From the NCBI GenBank assembly GCA_934654625.1, contig CAKUGM010000001.1:1-64000 (forward strand): DNA of 64,000 nucleotides, written 5' to 3'. The notes under the pieces were generated by a model. The model saw only the letters and a list, made by a program, of their open reading frames with translations, was not told the origin of the DNA and did no database searches. Shown here in pieces: positions 27,501 through 36,390 of the stretch (its first letter is position 1; every line of letters starts with the position of its first letter). The translations under genes and the position numbers were made by a program. The DNA comes from an uncultured Collinsella sp. (GTDB lineage Bacteria > Actinomycetota > Coriobacteriia > Coriobacteriales > Coriobacteriaceae).

Positions 27501-27853
27501 ACAAGCTCCGCGGTGTCTTTATCATCAACCTCAAGTGTATCGGCGCAGGTCAGCTTTCGATGGTCACGACCGAGGGTGAGCGCCGTACGCTCAAGGCAGA
27601 CAGGCGCATTACGGGCCTATTCTCTCGTGTGTCCTCCGACTTCCATCGTCCGCTTGCTTCGGTTGAGATGCCGTATGTCGATACCGACGCTCACGTTGCA
27701 ATGGAGAGGAGCTTGCGCGCAATGACGCTCGCCGGTATTGAGGGGTCGAGCTTTGCGTGCGCCTATACCGAGCAAGACCATCCCATCAACCTCAACACGG
27801 ACAACATCACGTATGCGACCGATCTTGTCACCGAGGTTATCCGCAGGTCGTAG
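24518..27853 (+). CDS. Membrane protein with split, degenerate M28 peptidase fold and long acidic insert
   Basis: No named gene is recognised (1111 residues). Residues 1-240 look like the first half of an M28 aminopeptidase carrying two hydrophobic hairpins (about 57-97 and 162-206). VVVVAHYDSS holds the first metal His and Asp. Residues about 240-950 are a disordered insert rich in E, D, P, A and V, with three 21-residue repeats and several TQAM motifs. Residues about 960-1111 resemble the second half of the fold (WFVATGASEND, GVFIINLKCIG, DHPINLNTDN). Several catalytic positions are changed: the GAnDN-type Asp is Cys (GAICNKSS), the EE pair is SE, and the InlD Asp is Lys. I therefore expect a pseudo-enzyme. 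The ATG at 24518 has GGAG six bases upstream. Confidence 0.75.
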   Translation: MANSKKYLNHLLQRTEITPACSEEERTAADVIAHIFTDHGFTPEVQEFTASSSRKNVTAIAGIALFVATILMGLGGALGVFGFLLALVVGILFVLIRMGKISVPSIGANGLSQNVIAYHQASGPLASPRNRPVVVVAHYDSSRADLLSREPFSNYRPIINKLFPVAMVLPAVVAILRLLPLPGALKAVLWVVAILFSLIPLLRSVAFLFDHFAMPYTTGAICNKSSVAAMLGVMDAVAPSSRTEEFPEDVPFEEYLESLNNAYQSSYTADVAEGVSESFPQGDFDAVGLDEVEEEIPAPLPVAAQDENDDIVTQPELEDIAEDEPVHDADESPVEEIVVNEPSSEDDDAAAPAALADEEVPAAAVLPFNIAGNLRFGTDAIRSLGMLPVECELEYDDAQFPTVEPAAVVADQAVVAPVDEAPSASEFVEDSIEEAPASSAVETPVEEAAAPAPAVVPVSPVAPAPVTDHVSVAPAPAVVPISPSILDDEVTEEEEALAIPAFVTELGEGEQGEENEAAVDEEIVLDEQPVGQVAAEEAADASQTSIVPPIPDELVEDQPLDASQTSVVAPIPDELVEDQPIDASQTSIVPPIPDELVEDNPQPADVEEQPVMFTGIEDFEEIIPTDDMEVVEADFELVEDEPLSFDEDDQSDVEDIQAVDDAPENEDESEGEQKVSAPDETVSVDMAQMLDGQDSDAQEGVADQGNVDAVSGDAVEGTPIDSTQAFVPSDSAHVGRTQAMPAQPKGTQAMPAQPQGSTQAMPAQVETVDSLMAQIAPQVTPAPRPQRQINIPSLNSTPSSPVSTTPSAVQIPPVTPTVPVNPPANRASLFDLPDPSSKPVDPFSSIPAPVDMDQPVAAKPTFTVIDSSDAVAPSAPQQFETIHAVAPVSAVPTKKRRGLFGRKKKEETSMSDWLGVDEDFDAKRSGRDIGSWDNFEGDDGWKGGAAGEGGEEELRQAVTSLGDDELLGHDIWFVATGASENDNAGMEAFLNEHRDKLRGVFIINLKCIGAGQLSMVTTEGERRTLKADRRITGLFSRVSSDFHRPLASVEMPYVDTDAHVAMERSLRAMTLAGIEGSSFACAYTEQDHPINLNTDNITYATDLVTEVIRRS
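26135..26323 (+). repeat. Three 63-base tandem repeats in coding sequence
   Basis: Units at 26135-26197, 26198-26260 and 26261-26323 encode DASQTS(I/V)V(P/A)PIPDELVED plus two or three residues. They are in frame and differ by synonymous changes and a few replacements, so the repeat appears to be maintained at protein level. Confidence 0.9.
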
Positions 27854-27872
27854 GATCGTACCGAGGTCAGAT

Positions 27873-27902
27873 AGAAGCCCGCTTCCATCGAGGCGGGCTT
27901 CT
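27873..27902 (+). terminator. Terminator after the M28-like gene
   Basis: AGAAGCCCGC and GCGGGCTTCT are perfect arms followed by TTTATTT. Confidence 0.85.
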
Positions 27903-27985
27903 TTTATTTACGTCGATATGGCGCATGCAATATGTACTTTTGGAAAAGCTGCTACGATAGCCCTATCCAAGTTTCAGGAGGAACC

Positions 27986-28228
27986 GTGTTCTCTTTTATT
28001 CGTCGCCATTGGGTTGCCTACACCGTAGGAGCTGTACTTGCTCTTCTGCTCGGCTTTGGTGCCGCTTGGTTCATAGGCGTCAAGTGTTCAACTCCTGAAG
28101 ACGTGCGCATTGAGCGCATCAAGGCTGAGAAAGCTGCCGCAGAAGCCGATAAACAGCTTGAGAAAGATACGTCCGGCACGGAAGACGCCGACGCAAGTGA
28201 TACTGCCGACGCTGGCTCTGCATCCTAG
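27986..28228 (+). CDS. Small membrane protein
   Basis: The 80-residue protein has one hydrophobic segment (about residues 9-31: VAYTVGAVLALLLGFGAAWF) and then a helical Lys/Glu/Ala stretch ending in an acidic D/A/S tail. The GTG at 27986 has AGGAGG three to four bases upstream and is preferred over the longer frame from 27932. The family is not recognised. It stands alone between a terminator and the convergent sortase gene. Confidence 0.65.
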   Translation: MFSFIRRHWVAYTVGAVLALLLGFGAAWFIGVKCSTPEDVRIERIKAEKAAAEADKQLEKDTSGTEDADASDTADAGSAS

Positions 28229-28232
28229 GTCA

Positions 28233-28979
28233 CTAGCGTACAAATACGGTCAGCGTTCGTTCTCGCTGTCCAGCTATTGCATTTGAACAGGTAGCGAGTG
28301 TCAAAATCTGTCGCGCCTTTTCAACTTGTTTCTGCGCATCCGCAGCCTCGGCACTTGCCTCTTTGAGGATCTGGCAAAGCCAGCTGTGCAATCCCGTGTC
28401 GTCGGGCCATTCGAACCGCTGGATGGGCTCAAAGTCCTTTTTGACATGCAGTGCGCAGAAGGGTCTGAAGCGATAGGCAACATCGTTGACAAGCTCAATC
28501 GAGGCCATCCCAAGATTTGAAAACACGCGCGTCTTCCAGGCTGTCGCAAGAGGGCTGAACATTGAATCACTGGATCCCAGATGATGCCCAAAGACCAAGA
28601 CGTGTTGGGAAGAGACGCTGCACCTATCATCGATGAAGGGGCAGCCGGCGACATTTCGTCGGTTCCAGAAATCATGGGTTAGATACCATTCGCGCCTCTG
28701 GGCGGATGCCTGGACAAGAGGATAGGATACCGGCGTGTTCTCGATATTGAGCCAGCCGACCGCATCGCTGTTTTGAGTAAGAAGGTCATGAGATTCATTC
28801 GTCGAAGATGATTGTGATGCATGCATCTCTTTCGTTCTCGTGGATACGTCACCTTTCAGTTGCTGGTATGCAAACTGTGAAGCCAGGCGCTGTGCAGATT
28901 CAATCCCGGCAGATCCACACCAGATGAGCGATGCGATGCCGCAAGAGGCTATAAATGTCCTCCGAGTCACCGCCTTCAT
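28233..28979 (-). CDS. Class B sortase
   Basis: The 248-residue membrane transpeptidase attaches surface proteins to the cell wall. An N-terminal membrane anchor is followed by the class B pattern SDAVGWLNIENTPVSYPLVQ (key VGWLNI, YPLVQ) and YLTHDF. The catalytic His is in VFGHHLG (H132), Cys in TLATCSN (C231) and Arg in QRERTLTVF (R241). Its start overlaps the stop of the adhesin gene upstream (ATGA), so it is coupled to its probable substrate. The convergent small gene ends five bases away. This looks like a dedicated sortase and not a housekeeping one. Confidence 0.9.
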   Translation of the reverse strand: MKAVTRRTFIASCGIASLIWCGSAGIESAQRLASQFAYQQLKGDVSTRTKEMHASQSSSTNESHDLLTQNSDAVGWLNIENTPVSYPLVQASAQRREWYLTHDFWNRRNVAGCPFIDDRCSVSSQHVLVFGHHLGSSDSMFSPLATAWKTRVFSNLGMASIELVNDVAYRFRPFCALHVKKDFEPIQRFEWPDDTGLHSWLCQILKEASAEAADAQKQVEKARQILTLATCSNAIAGQRERTLTVFVR

Positions 28980-31900
28980 CTCTTTGTTCCATTCGCTCTG
29001 CGTGTGATAGCGGGATGGATTAGCAACGCTACGAAAGCAATGCCGCAGAAGACGCCCGCAAGCAGGGGAATCAAGTCGGAATCAACACCGGTTTGGGCGA
29101 GGGTACGGCCGATAGACTGTTTGACTTCATCGCTATCATGATCCTCAAGATTCTCTCCACCACCATTTCGATACAGATCGATAGTGGCTTTGTTGATAAG
29201 GGCATTTCCGCCGTTCCAACGTTTGGTTGTCGATAGCTGGATGATAGCGGGGGCGAGGCCGTCTCCATCCTCTCGCTTGTGATTTGTGTCGTAGGAGTCG
29301 TTTTTACTTTTTATGCCCTCACGGTCCCAGCCATCTTGGCGTGTGGTGAATGAGCTACCAACACAACCAAATTCAAAGCGGATGGAGCAGATGCGCTGGC
29401 CTTCTTTAAGGTTGAGGTCGCGGGCGTTCAGGGTCGACGCCTTCGTGGCGTTGATGCCGCTTTTCCAAAGGCGCCAATGCGAATAGTCGAGCTTACGCCC
29501 TTCGCTTTCGAGCCAGGGATTCTCGTGTCCATCTTCAAGGGTCGCATTGCAATTTGATTCGTTGAGATAATCGTCGTCATCGGAAAGCTGATACCACACG
29601 TTGAGCTTGCCGTCGTAGTCTCCCTGCACCACGGGGGTCGTTACGCTTATGAGTTCAGCCATGTCCTGTGACACGCAGTCAAGCGGGTCGGTGACGGTGC
29701 ATTCGTCAACCCATGTGTTGCTCGCGTTGCGCACGTCAAGGGAATAGGTGAATGTTTGTCCTTCGCCTGCCTCTGCAAGGTGCTGCTGTCGCTTATCGAT
29801 TTCTCCGCTGATGTGAATAGGCTGGTCATACATAGCGACCGTTTGGATTTCTCCGTTTTCCTGAACGGTGAAAGTGATGCTTTCGGCTGCATCGTGTCCT
29901 TGTGGTGCTTGCGTTTCGGTAAGCGTGTAGGTGCCCGGCATAAGCGCTTCAATCCGATGGGGCTCAGTGGTCGAAATCCATTCATCGACAACCGTTCCCG
30001 CGGAATCGGTGACGGCGAGGTGCGCGCCCGGAAGTTCACTTTCATCGGTGATGTCGCGTTTAGAGATATCGATTTTAGTGAAATCGTTTTCGACGGTAAT
30101 GGAATATAGCGTCGAGCCATCGATCTGCCCCTGTTCGTCAACGGTGAACTCGCGAACGAGGGGATCGAGGAGAAATCCGTCCACGGCCTGCGTTTCCAAG
30201 ATGCGCCAGATGCCTGGTTTTAGGTGCATGGCTTTGCAGGTGCCATCCTCATCGGTTGTAATCTGGAGGGCAGAGCATCCTTCCTTAAGGTTGGGGATAT
30301 CGACTTTGTTGTCGCATTCCTCCGTGACGTCCTCATTTCCATGAGGGTTTTGGGACTCGAGCGACTCCTCGTCCTCGAGGCGCCAAAGGGTGAACTGCAC
30401 GCCGTCTAGCGGTTCTTCTGTTCCCATCTTTACCTTTTTGACCTCGATGCCCGTTGCCTCATTCGATGTGGCGCAGCTTGCGCTGACAAGCGGGGTGTTC
30501 TGGTTTTCATAGGTGAGCTTGAATACAAGAGGGCTGCCATCGAGCGCATGTCCCGGTGCCGGTTTCGTCTCAACGAACTCATATATTGCCTCGCCGGAAC
30601 CTAGAGGGAGCTTTCCTGTTGTGGCGCGCCCCTCTTCATTTGTCGTGACGTGGTCGACAACGGTGCCGCTGCTCAAGAGGACAGACCCATCGTAGGCGAG
30701 GATATCTTCATGTGTGCGCACGTCAAACTCAGCACCGGCAAGAGCGGCACCGTCTTCTGAGCAAGTTTTGACGATTTGGGCGATTCCTGCGGCAGGCGTA
30801 TCGGCCACGGTGGCAATGCAAACCGGCTCGTCCCCACTAATCTCGACCTTGATATCTTCTCCGGCAAGGACGTAGGGCCGCACCGCTGCCGTTTCTCGGA
30901 TGTAATATGTTCCCGCTGCGAGCTGTTCGGGCAGCGTGACACATCCGTCGTCACCGGTTGTAAAAGTGTCGATGGTGGTTTGGGTCGGATACCAGACCTG
31001 CTGGGATATCGGGTTCTTGCTGGAATCGAGCAGCTGGAAAGAAAAACCTGCAAGGGCAATGCGCTCTCCAGACGCTGCATCAACTTTGACGATTTGCAGG
31101 CGCCCCAGCTTTCGGTGGTTATTGATGATGTATTTGAGTGTGGTTCCGTCGATCATTTGATCTACGCCGATCGTCCAATCGCTCACCGCGGCAAAGCCGT
31201 CGGGGACTGTGCCTTCAGCTTCGCGTATGGTGTATCCTGCGGCGTCGTAAGGAATCGCCCCCTGGATAGAGCCTGCGTCCGAGCCTGCCCCAAACCAAGC
31301 GCCTCTGCTCGTCGCGTAGCCGTCCTTATCGGTTGTGATTGAGCCGATTTCTTCATTCGTGGTGTTCGAGATAATCTGAAAGGTTACGCCTTCTGCGGGA
31401 ACCTCTTGCTTAGAGGTCTCATCAGTTCCCTCGTCTTTGAATTTGGTTATTTCGATATCGAATGCAATGGGTGTTTCATCAAAATCGTGCTCTGGGGTAA
31501 GGGTTATCGTTCCCGCATCATTCAGATCGTCGGCTCCTACATGGTAGGTGTGCTCTTGGGTATCGAGCAGGTAGCCTACCGGCGCTTTGGTTTCGCGCAC
31601 GTGGATGGTGCCGAGGGGGATGTTTTCAAAGGCGGCGACTCCATCATTGTCGGTGGCGGCGGTGGCACGAAAGTCTGGCGTGTCGTCTGAGGTCAGCTCG
31701 AACTCGGCGCCTTCAAGGGAGCACCCTGCTTGCGATACGCCGCCGGTCGCGATGTCGTGCTTGCGGACAACAAAGGTAAAGGTGCAGGGTTTATCGGCAG
31801 CGGTAACGAGCGTGCTCAGCCCTGCAGTGGTAAATTCGATTCGATCTTCGTTTTTGGCGTAGCCGCGAGGCGCCTTTGTCTCTCGGGCGTAGTAGGTGCA

Positions 31901-32782
31901 GTTGGGATCGAGTGCGAGCTCGGCATGTCCGTTTTCATCGGTGGTGATGCTTCCCACAGGCGAGGAATCAGATACTCGATAAATGGTGTATTCGGCCCCT
32001 TCGAGCGCGTACTCTCCGTTATTTGCACTGATGCGAGCATCTGCTGAGCTTTTTGTAAAAACGACTCGGCTCTTTTTCTCGGCAGTGATGAGGCACTGAT
32101 AGCCAAAGGTCTTGTTCTCCCCTTTTGGGGTGCGGTTGATCCAGAGGATGGCAGACCCTTTTTCGATTCCTCCTGCACCCGCTCGAGCGTAAGCGAGTGT
32201 CTGCTGATAGAGGTCCCACGACGCCTCTTTTATTTGGGGGTCTTTAATAGCCTCCCAGCGTTCTTTATAGGCTTTATTGCCATGCCAGGGCGAGTCGTAT
32301 TTGGGAATGAAGTTGAGAAGATCGGGTCGTTTGTCGCCAATGGCCAGCCATACGGCGGCCATGGTTGCCGATTCGGATTTTCCCTCGTCGAGGCCAGCAA
32401 CCGATGTGACGATCTTCCCGTCGTATCCGTGGTAGATGACATAATCGAGCTCGGGGATCTCGGGAGAGCCGTACCGGGTGAGCTTTTGATTCACTTCGGG
32501 ATAGGAGAGAAAGCCCTGAGCGCAATAAGCGACGTTTTGTCCCTCTACGCGAATGAGCTTGCCGTGCCCATCGGAGGAGTTGGGATTATGAATGAGGTTG
32601 CTTACCGTGAGGGAATCGCCGCTGGCATGCGCCCCGATAAGTGCGCTGCCAACGGCGCAGGTAGCTCCGAGGAGGGCGACCGCGAGCACGATGACAAGCG
32701 GTATCGTTCGATGGCGCTTAATGCTGCGTTTCGTATTGTCCTCATTGCGCCTTAAGGGTAGAAATGGTTTCCTGCGGTTCAC
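28976..32782 (-). CDS. Large LAQTG-anchored adhesin with SpaA/CnaB-type domains
   Basis: The 1268-residue surface protein has an N-terminal signal segment (about residues 27-50). It next has a thioester-domain-like region with VAYCAQG (C87) and ATMAAVW, then at least six SpaA/CnaB prealbumin-like repeats recognised by phrases such as GAEYTIYR, YYARETKAPRGY, HVRETKAPVGYLLD, YTIREAEGTVPDGF and TLTETQAPQGHD. A further all-beta region (FTYSLDVRNASNTW) follows. It ends with the sorting signal LAQTG (1228-1232), a hydrophobic helix and RRANGTKR. In thioester domains the partner Gln lies in TQxxVW; here it is Met, so the bond may not form. The start is GTG with GGGAGG. It is cotranscribed with the sortase. 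Confidence 0.9.
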   Translation of the reverse strand: MNRRKPFLPLRRNEDNTKRSIKRHRTIPLVIVLAVALLGATCAVGSALIGAHASGDSLTVSNLIHNPNSSDGHGKLIRVEGQNVAYCAQGFLSYPEVNQKLTRYGSPEIPELDYVIYHGYDGKIVTSVAGLDEGKSESATMAAVWLAIGDKRPDLLNFIPKYDSPWHGNKAYKERWEAIKDPQIKEASWDLYQQTLAYARAGAGGIEKGSAILWINRTPKGENKTFGYQCLITAEKKSRVVFTKSSADARISANNGEYALEGAEYTIYRVSDSSPVGSITTDENGHAELALDPNCTYYARETKAPRGYAKNEDRIEFTTAGLSTLVTAADKPCTFTFVVRKHDIATGGVSQAGCSLEGAEFELTSDDTPDFRATAATDNDGVAAFENIPLGTIHVRETKAPVGYLLDTQEHTYHVGADDLNDAGTITLTPEHDFDETPIAFDIEITKFKDEGTDETSKQEVPAEGVTFQIISNTTNEEIGSITTDKDGYATSRGAWFGAGSDAGSIQGAIPYDAAGYTIREAEGTVPDGFAAVSDWTIGVDQMIDGTTLKYIINNHRKLGRLQIVKVDAASGERIALAGFSFQLLDSSKNPISQQVWYPTQTTIDTFTTGDDGCVTLPEQLAAGTYYIRETAAVRPYVLAGEDIKVEISGDEPVCIATVADTPAAGIAQIVKTCSEDGAALAGAEFDVRTHEDILAYDGSVLLSSGTVVDHVTTNEEGRATTGKLPLGSGEAIYEFVETKPAPGHALDGSPLVFKLTYENQNTPLVSASCATSNEATGIEVKKVKMGTEEPLDGVQFTLWRLEDEESLESQNPHGNEDVTEECDNKVDIPNLKEGCSALQITTDEDGTCKAMHLKPGIWRILETQAVDGFLLDPLVREFTVDEQGQIDGSTLYSITVENDFTKIDISKRDITDESELPGAHLAVTDSAGTVVDEWISTTEPHRIEALMPGTYTLTETQAPQGHDAAESITFTVQENGEIQTVAMYDQPIHISGEIDKRQQHLAEAGEGQTFTYSLDVRNASNTWVDECTVTDPLDCVSQDMAELISVTTPVVQGDYDGKLNVWYQLSDDDDYLNESNCNATLEDGHENPWLESEGRKLDYSHWRLWKSGINATKASTLNARDLNLKEGQRICSIRFEFGCVGSSFTTRQDGWDREGIKSKNDSYDTNHKREDGDGLAPAIIQLSTTKRWNGGNALINKATIDLYRNGGGENLEDHDSDEVKQSIGRTLAQTGVDSDLIPLLAGVFCGIAFVALLIHPAITRRANGTKR

Positions 32783-33106
32783 GATCGCCCTCCCTCGAAT
32801 TGACGGGAATCGAGCATATAGGGGAGGTTTCCCGAAAGGTTCCGCATGTGCTTACAAAAGAGGACGCGTGAATTCCTCTCCTTCTTCCCCTTTTTCTAAC
32901 ACAGCAGGTCAAAAGGGGTAAAACAGGAAAAAGGTTCGATCTGCCGGACGCAGAGGATGAGCTAAACCATAAAAAGAGAAGAGCATCTCCACGGCTTCCG
33001 GCAACGTCTGCGCCTTCACGCAGTTTTATCGTGGACTGGTACGTTTCTTGCCCCATAAGAACAATGCAGGTTATACTAACTACCGCGCATTCGCTGCGCC
33101 ACACAT
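32783..33106. other. 324-base spacer upstream of the adhesin and tRNA-Gly
   Basis: This holds the promoter region of the adhesin operon (-) and of tRNA-Gly (+). I see the 8-base inverted repeat CCCCTTTT / AAAAGGGG (32887-32894 and 32911-32918), a possible operator. I also see a GC-rich stretch with CCGGCAACG...GCCGGAC-like segments at 32940-33015, which gave no convincing fold of a known riboswitch. No gene is seen. Confidence 0.4.
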
Positions 33107-33181
33107 GCGGGCATCGCCAAGTGGTAAGGCATCAGCTTCCCAAGCTGACACTCGCGGGTTCGAGTCCCGTTGCCCGCTCCA
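33107..33181 (+). tRNA. tRNA-Gly (anticodon CCC)
   Basis: The acceptor GCGGGCA pairs with TGCCCGC. The anticodon stem TCAGC/GCTGA encloses TTCCCAA, giving CCC. The T arm is CGGGTTCGAGTCCCG, and the 3' CCA is encoded. The gene is single and followed by its own hairpin terminator. Confidence 0.95.
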
Positions 33182-33190
33182 GAGAGCTTT

Positions 33191-33227
33191 CGAGCACGGT
33201 ACCCGCGCGGCGCCGTGCTCGTTTCGT
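33191..33227 (+). terminator. Terminator of tRNA-Gly
   Basis: CGAGCACGG and CCGTGCTCG (33191-33199, 33213-33221) form a perfect stem, followed by TTTCGTT. Confidence 0.7.
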
Positions 33228-33234
33228 TAAAGCG

Positions 33235-33251
33235 CCGGGACTCGAACCCGG
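33235..33251 (-). other. Isolated tRNA T-arm-like remnant
   Basis: On the minus strand CCGGGTTCGAGTCCCGG is a perfect T arm (5-base stem, TTCGAGT loop). No acceptor partner, anticodon arm or CCA is present nearby, so it is a fragment and not a gene. Confidence 0.5.
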
Positions 33252-33389
33252 CAGGGTGCGAGCGTAGAGGACGCGGAGCGTTTTTAGCGAGCGGGCTACG
33301 CTTCGGGCGTTTTTATAGAACACGCTAGGCTGCCCCGTCTACGTCGTACAATGATTTCGTTACGTGCCAATAACCAAAAAGGAGCCGCA

Positions 33390-34736
<1,347 letters not shown>

Positions 34737-34759
34737 AGGCTTCTAACAAAGCATTGGTG

Positions 34760-34808
34760 AAGCCGCTGCACACGGCGCCCTATCAAAGGCGCGCGTGCGG
34801 CGGCTTTT
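34760..34808 (+). terminator. Hairpin terminator of purB
   Basis: AAGCCGCTGCAC... pairs with ...GTGCGGCGGCTT, with minor mismatches in the middle, and is followed by TTTG. Confidence 0.6.
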
Positions 34809-34915
34809 GTGTCGAACGCCGCCACGGTGCCCCAATCGTGTACGCACCTTTACAATGGGGTACAACCAACGAACGCCTAGTTATTTGTCGTGCAAAACGA
34901 GGGGAATTTCACATC

Positions 34916-35182
34916 ATGATCGAGTTTGACTTTACGCCGCACGGCGTCTGCGCGCGCAATATCCATGTTGCCGTTTCCGATGACGGCAAGACCGTCGAGC
35001 ACATTGAGTTTACGGGGGGCTGCAACGGTAACCTCAAAGCGGTCTCGAAGCTCGTTGCGGGCCAACCTGTTCAGCAGATCGTTGACCTTCTTGCGGGCAA
35101 TACCTGCGGCCCGCGTCCAACGTCTTGCGCCGACCAGATGACCCTGGCACTCAAAGAGGCAGTTGCCAAGGCAAACGCATGA
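34916..35182 (+). CDS. TSCPD domain-containing protein
   Basis: The 88-residue protein matches the small TSCPD family: GGCNGNLKAVSKLVAGQPVQQIVDLLAGNTCG (key GGCNGNLKAV, LLAGNTCG) followed by PTSCADQMTLAL. The TSCPD motif is also found at the C terminus of some ribonucleotide reductases, where its Cys residues matter. The role of the free-standing form is unknown. GAGGGGA precedes the ATG. The stop overlaps the start of the Tat lipoprotein gene (ATGA), so the two are coupled. Confidence 0.85.
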   Translation: MIEFDFTPHGVCARNIHVAVSDDGKTVEHIEFTGGCNGNLKAVSKLVAGQPVQQIVDLLAGNTCGPRPTSCADQMTLALKEAVAKANA

Positions 35183-36390
35183 GCCTATTCGATAGATCTG
35201 GCATAAGCCGAAGGGGGTTTGTTGGCGGTGGCTTGGCTGCAACCGCCGCTACCTTCCTCGCTGCCTGCAGCGGCAAGGATAAGGATACTGCATCAAAAGA
35301 TGCTACGGGCGCGCCTCAGGTACTCACCGACGATTCCAAGATCGTCGATGCGTTGGAGGAGTACGACAGTGTCGATACCACCCTTACCGCAGCGTATACC
35401 TGGAATCTTCCGGTGGGAACCGTTCCTTTTTACAGTCAAGGCTCTTGGTCTGCAGCCATGTTCGCACCCGAGTCCGCCGCCGCACCCAATTCAATCGGCG
35501 TGTTCTCGCTCTCTTCCGGCTCCCCTGTGACGCTTCATGCCAAGCCAGTATCGGGCACAGGCTATGAGTTTTACGACGTACGCGTGGGTACAGGAGTCTT
35601 TTGCTGGGTCGAGATCGATTACTCATCGCTTTCTTGGTCCTTGTATGCCCAGGCTTTTGCCGACGGCCAAGTATCCGGTGACCCACAGAAGATCGACCAT
35701 GGCAACAGCAATTGGGAGCCTCCGATGTTCTCGCCGTACGGCGCGTGCGTGATTTGGCAGAAGATGCCCGATTCCTCTAGATCCAAGGCGACTTCTTCCA
35801 GCAAGTGCTATCTATGGAACCTGATCGACGGAAGCAAGACTACGCTCTACACGTCGCCCGGACGCTTTGCCACTCATCCACGCGTGTCAAATGACATCCT
35901 TACCATCTCGCCGCGTGTTCATGAGGATGAGGGAACTTACTATGGCATGACGGCGCTGAATCTTGCCGATTCCAGTCACGCCCAAGTTGATCAGCTCGTC
36001 TTGCCATCGGGAGTACGCCCTTTCGAGGCCGCCTACGTAAACGAGATGTTTGCCTTTGCTATCGAGGCAAGCTATGACGGGGTGGGAAAACTCGGCAATA
36101 TGGGAACCTTCATCGGTCGCGAGGGAGGCCCCTTCGTCTATATCTCGCGCGAACCTGCGGCGGGAGTGTGCGGTAAGGACACGCGTTTTTGCTTGAAGAC
36201 GCGCTCGTCGACATGCGTCGTCGACACCGACGCACAGAAGTACTACGTGGTGGCGTGCCCCGACCGCTCGCTCGATTACGGCGACTATCCTGCAAGTGAG
36301 GGCCAGACGGACAATCTGGTCACCTTCGCTACCATCAAGGACGCACAGGGCATTCCCGAGAGCGTGTGCGTGCGCGTGTTTACGCTGTAA
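35179..36390 (+). CDS. Tat-exported lipoprotein of unknown function
   Basis: The 403-residue protein starts with a twin-arginine signal (SRRGFVGG, R11-R12), a hydrophobic stretch and a lipobox LAAC (C30), so it is predicted to be exported folded and lipid-anchored outside. The mature part has repeated short beta-like segments (WEPPMFSPYGACVIWQKMPD, NDILTISPRVHEDEGTYYG) that suggest a beta-propeller, but I do not recognise a family. It overlaps the TSCPD gene start-to-stop and abuts the convergent acetyltransferase with no spacer. Confidence 0.75.
   Translation: MSLFDRSGISRRGFVGGGLAATAATFLAACSGKDKDTASKDATGAPQVLTDDSKIVDALEEYDSVDTTLTAAYTWNLPVGTVPFYSQGSWSAAMFAPESAAAPNSIGVFSLSSGSPVTLHAKPVSGTGYEFYDVRVGTGVFCWVEIDYSSLSWSLYAQAFADGQVSGDPQKIDHGNSNWEPPMFSPYGACVIWQKMPDSSRSKATSSSKCYLWNLIDGSKTTLYTSPGRFATHPRVSNDILTISPRVHEDEGTYYGMTALNLADSSHAQVDQLVLPSGVRPFEAAYVNEMFAFAIEASYDGVGKLGNMGTFIGREGGPFVYISREPAAGVCGKDTRFCLKTRSSTCVVDTDAQKYYVVACPDRSLDYGDYPASEGQTDNLVTFATIKDAQGIPESVCVRVFTL

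Noticed and set aside
32940-33015. Possible c-di-GMP or other riboswitch before the adhesin
   Set aside because: Only a short GCCGGA/TCCGGC pairing was found. The conserved core bases of the GEMM motif are missing on both strands.
33132-33323. Minus-strand 63-codon frame over tRNA-Gly
   Set aside because: It is the translation of tRNA and T-arm sequence (GLEP-like strings), a common false gene at tRNA loci.
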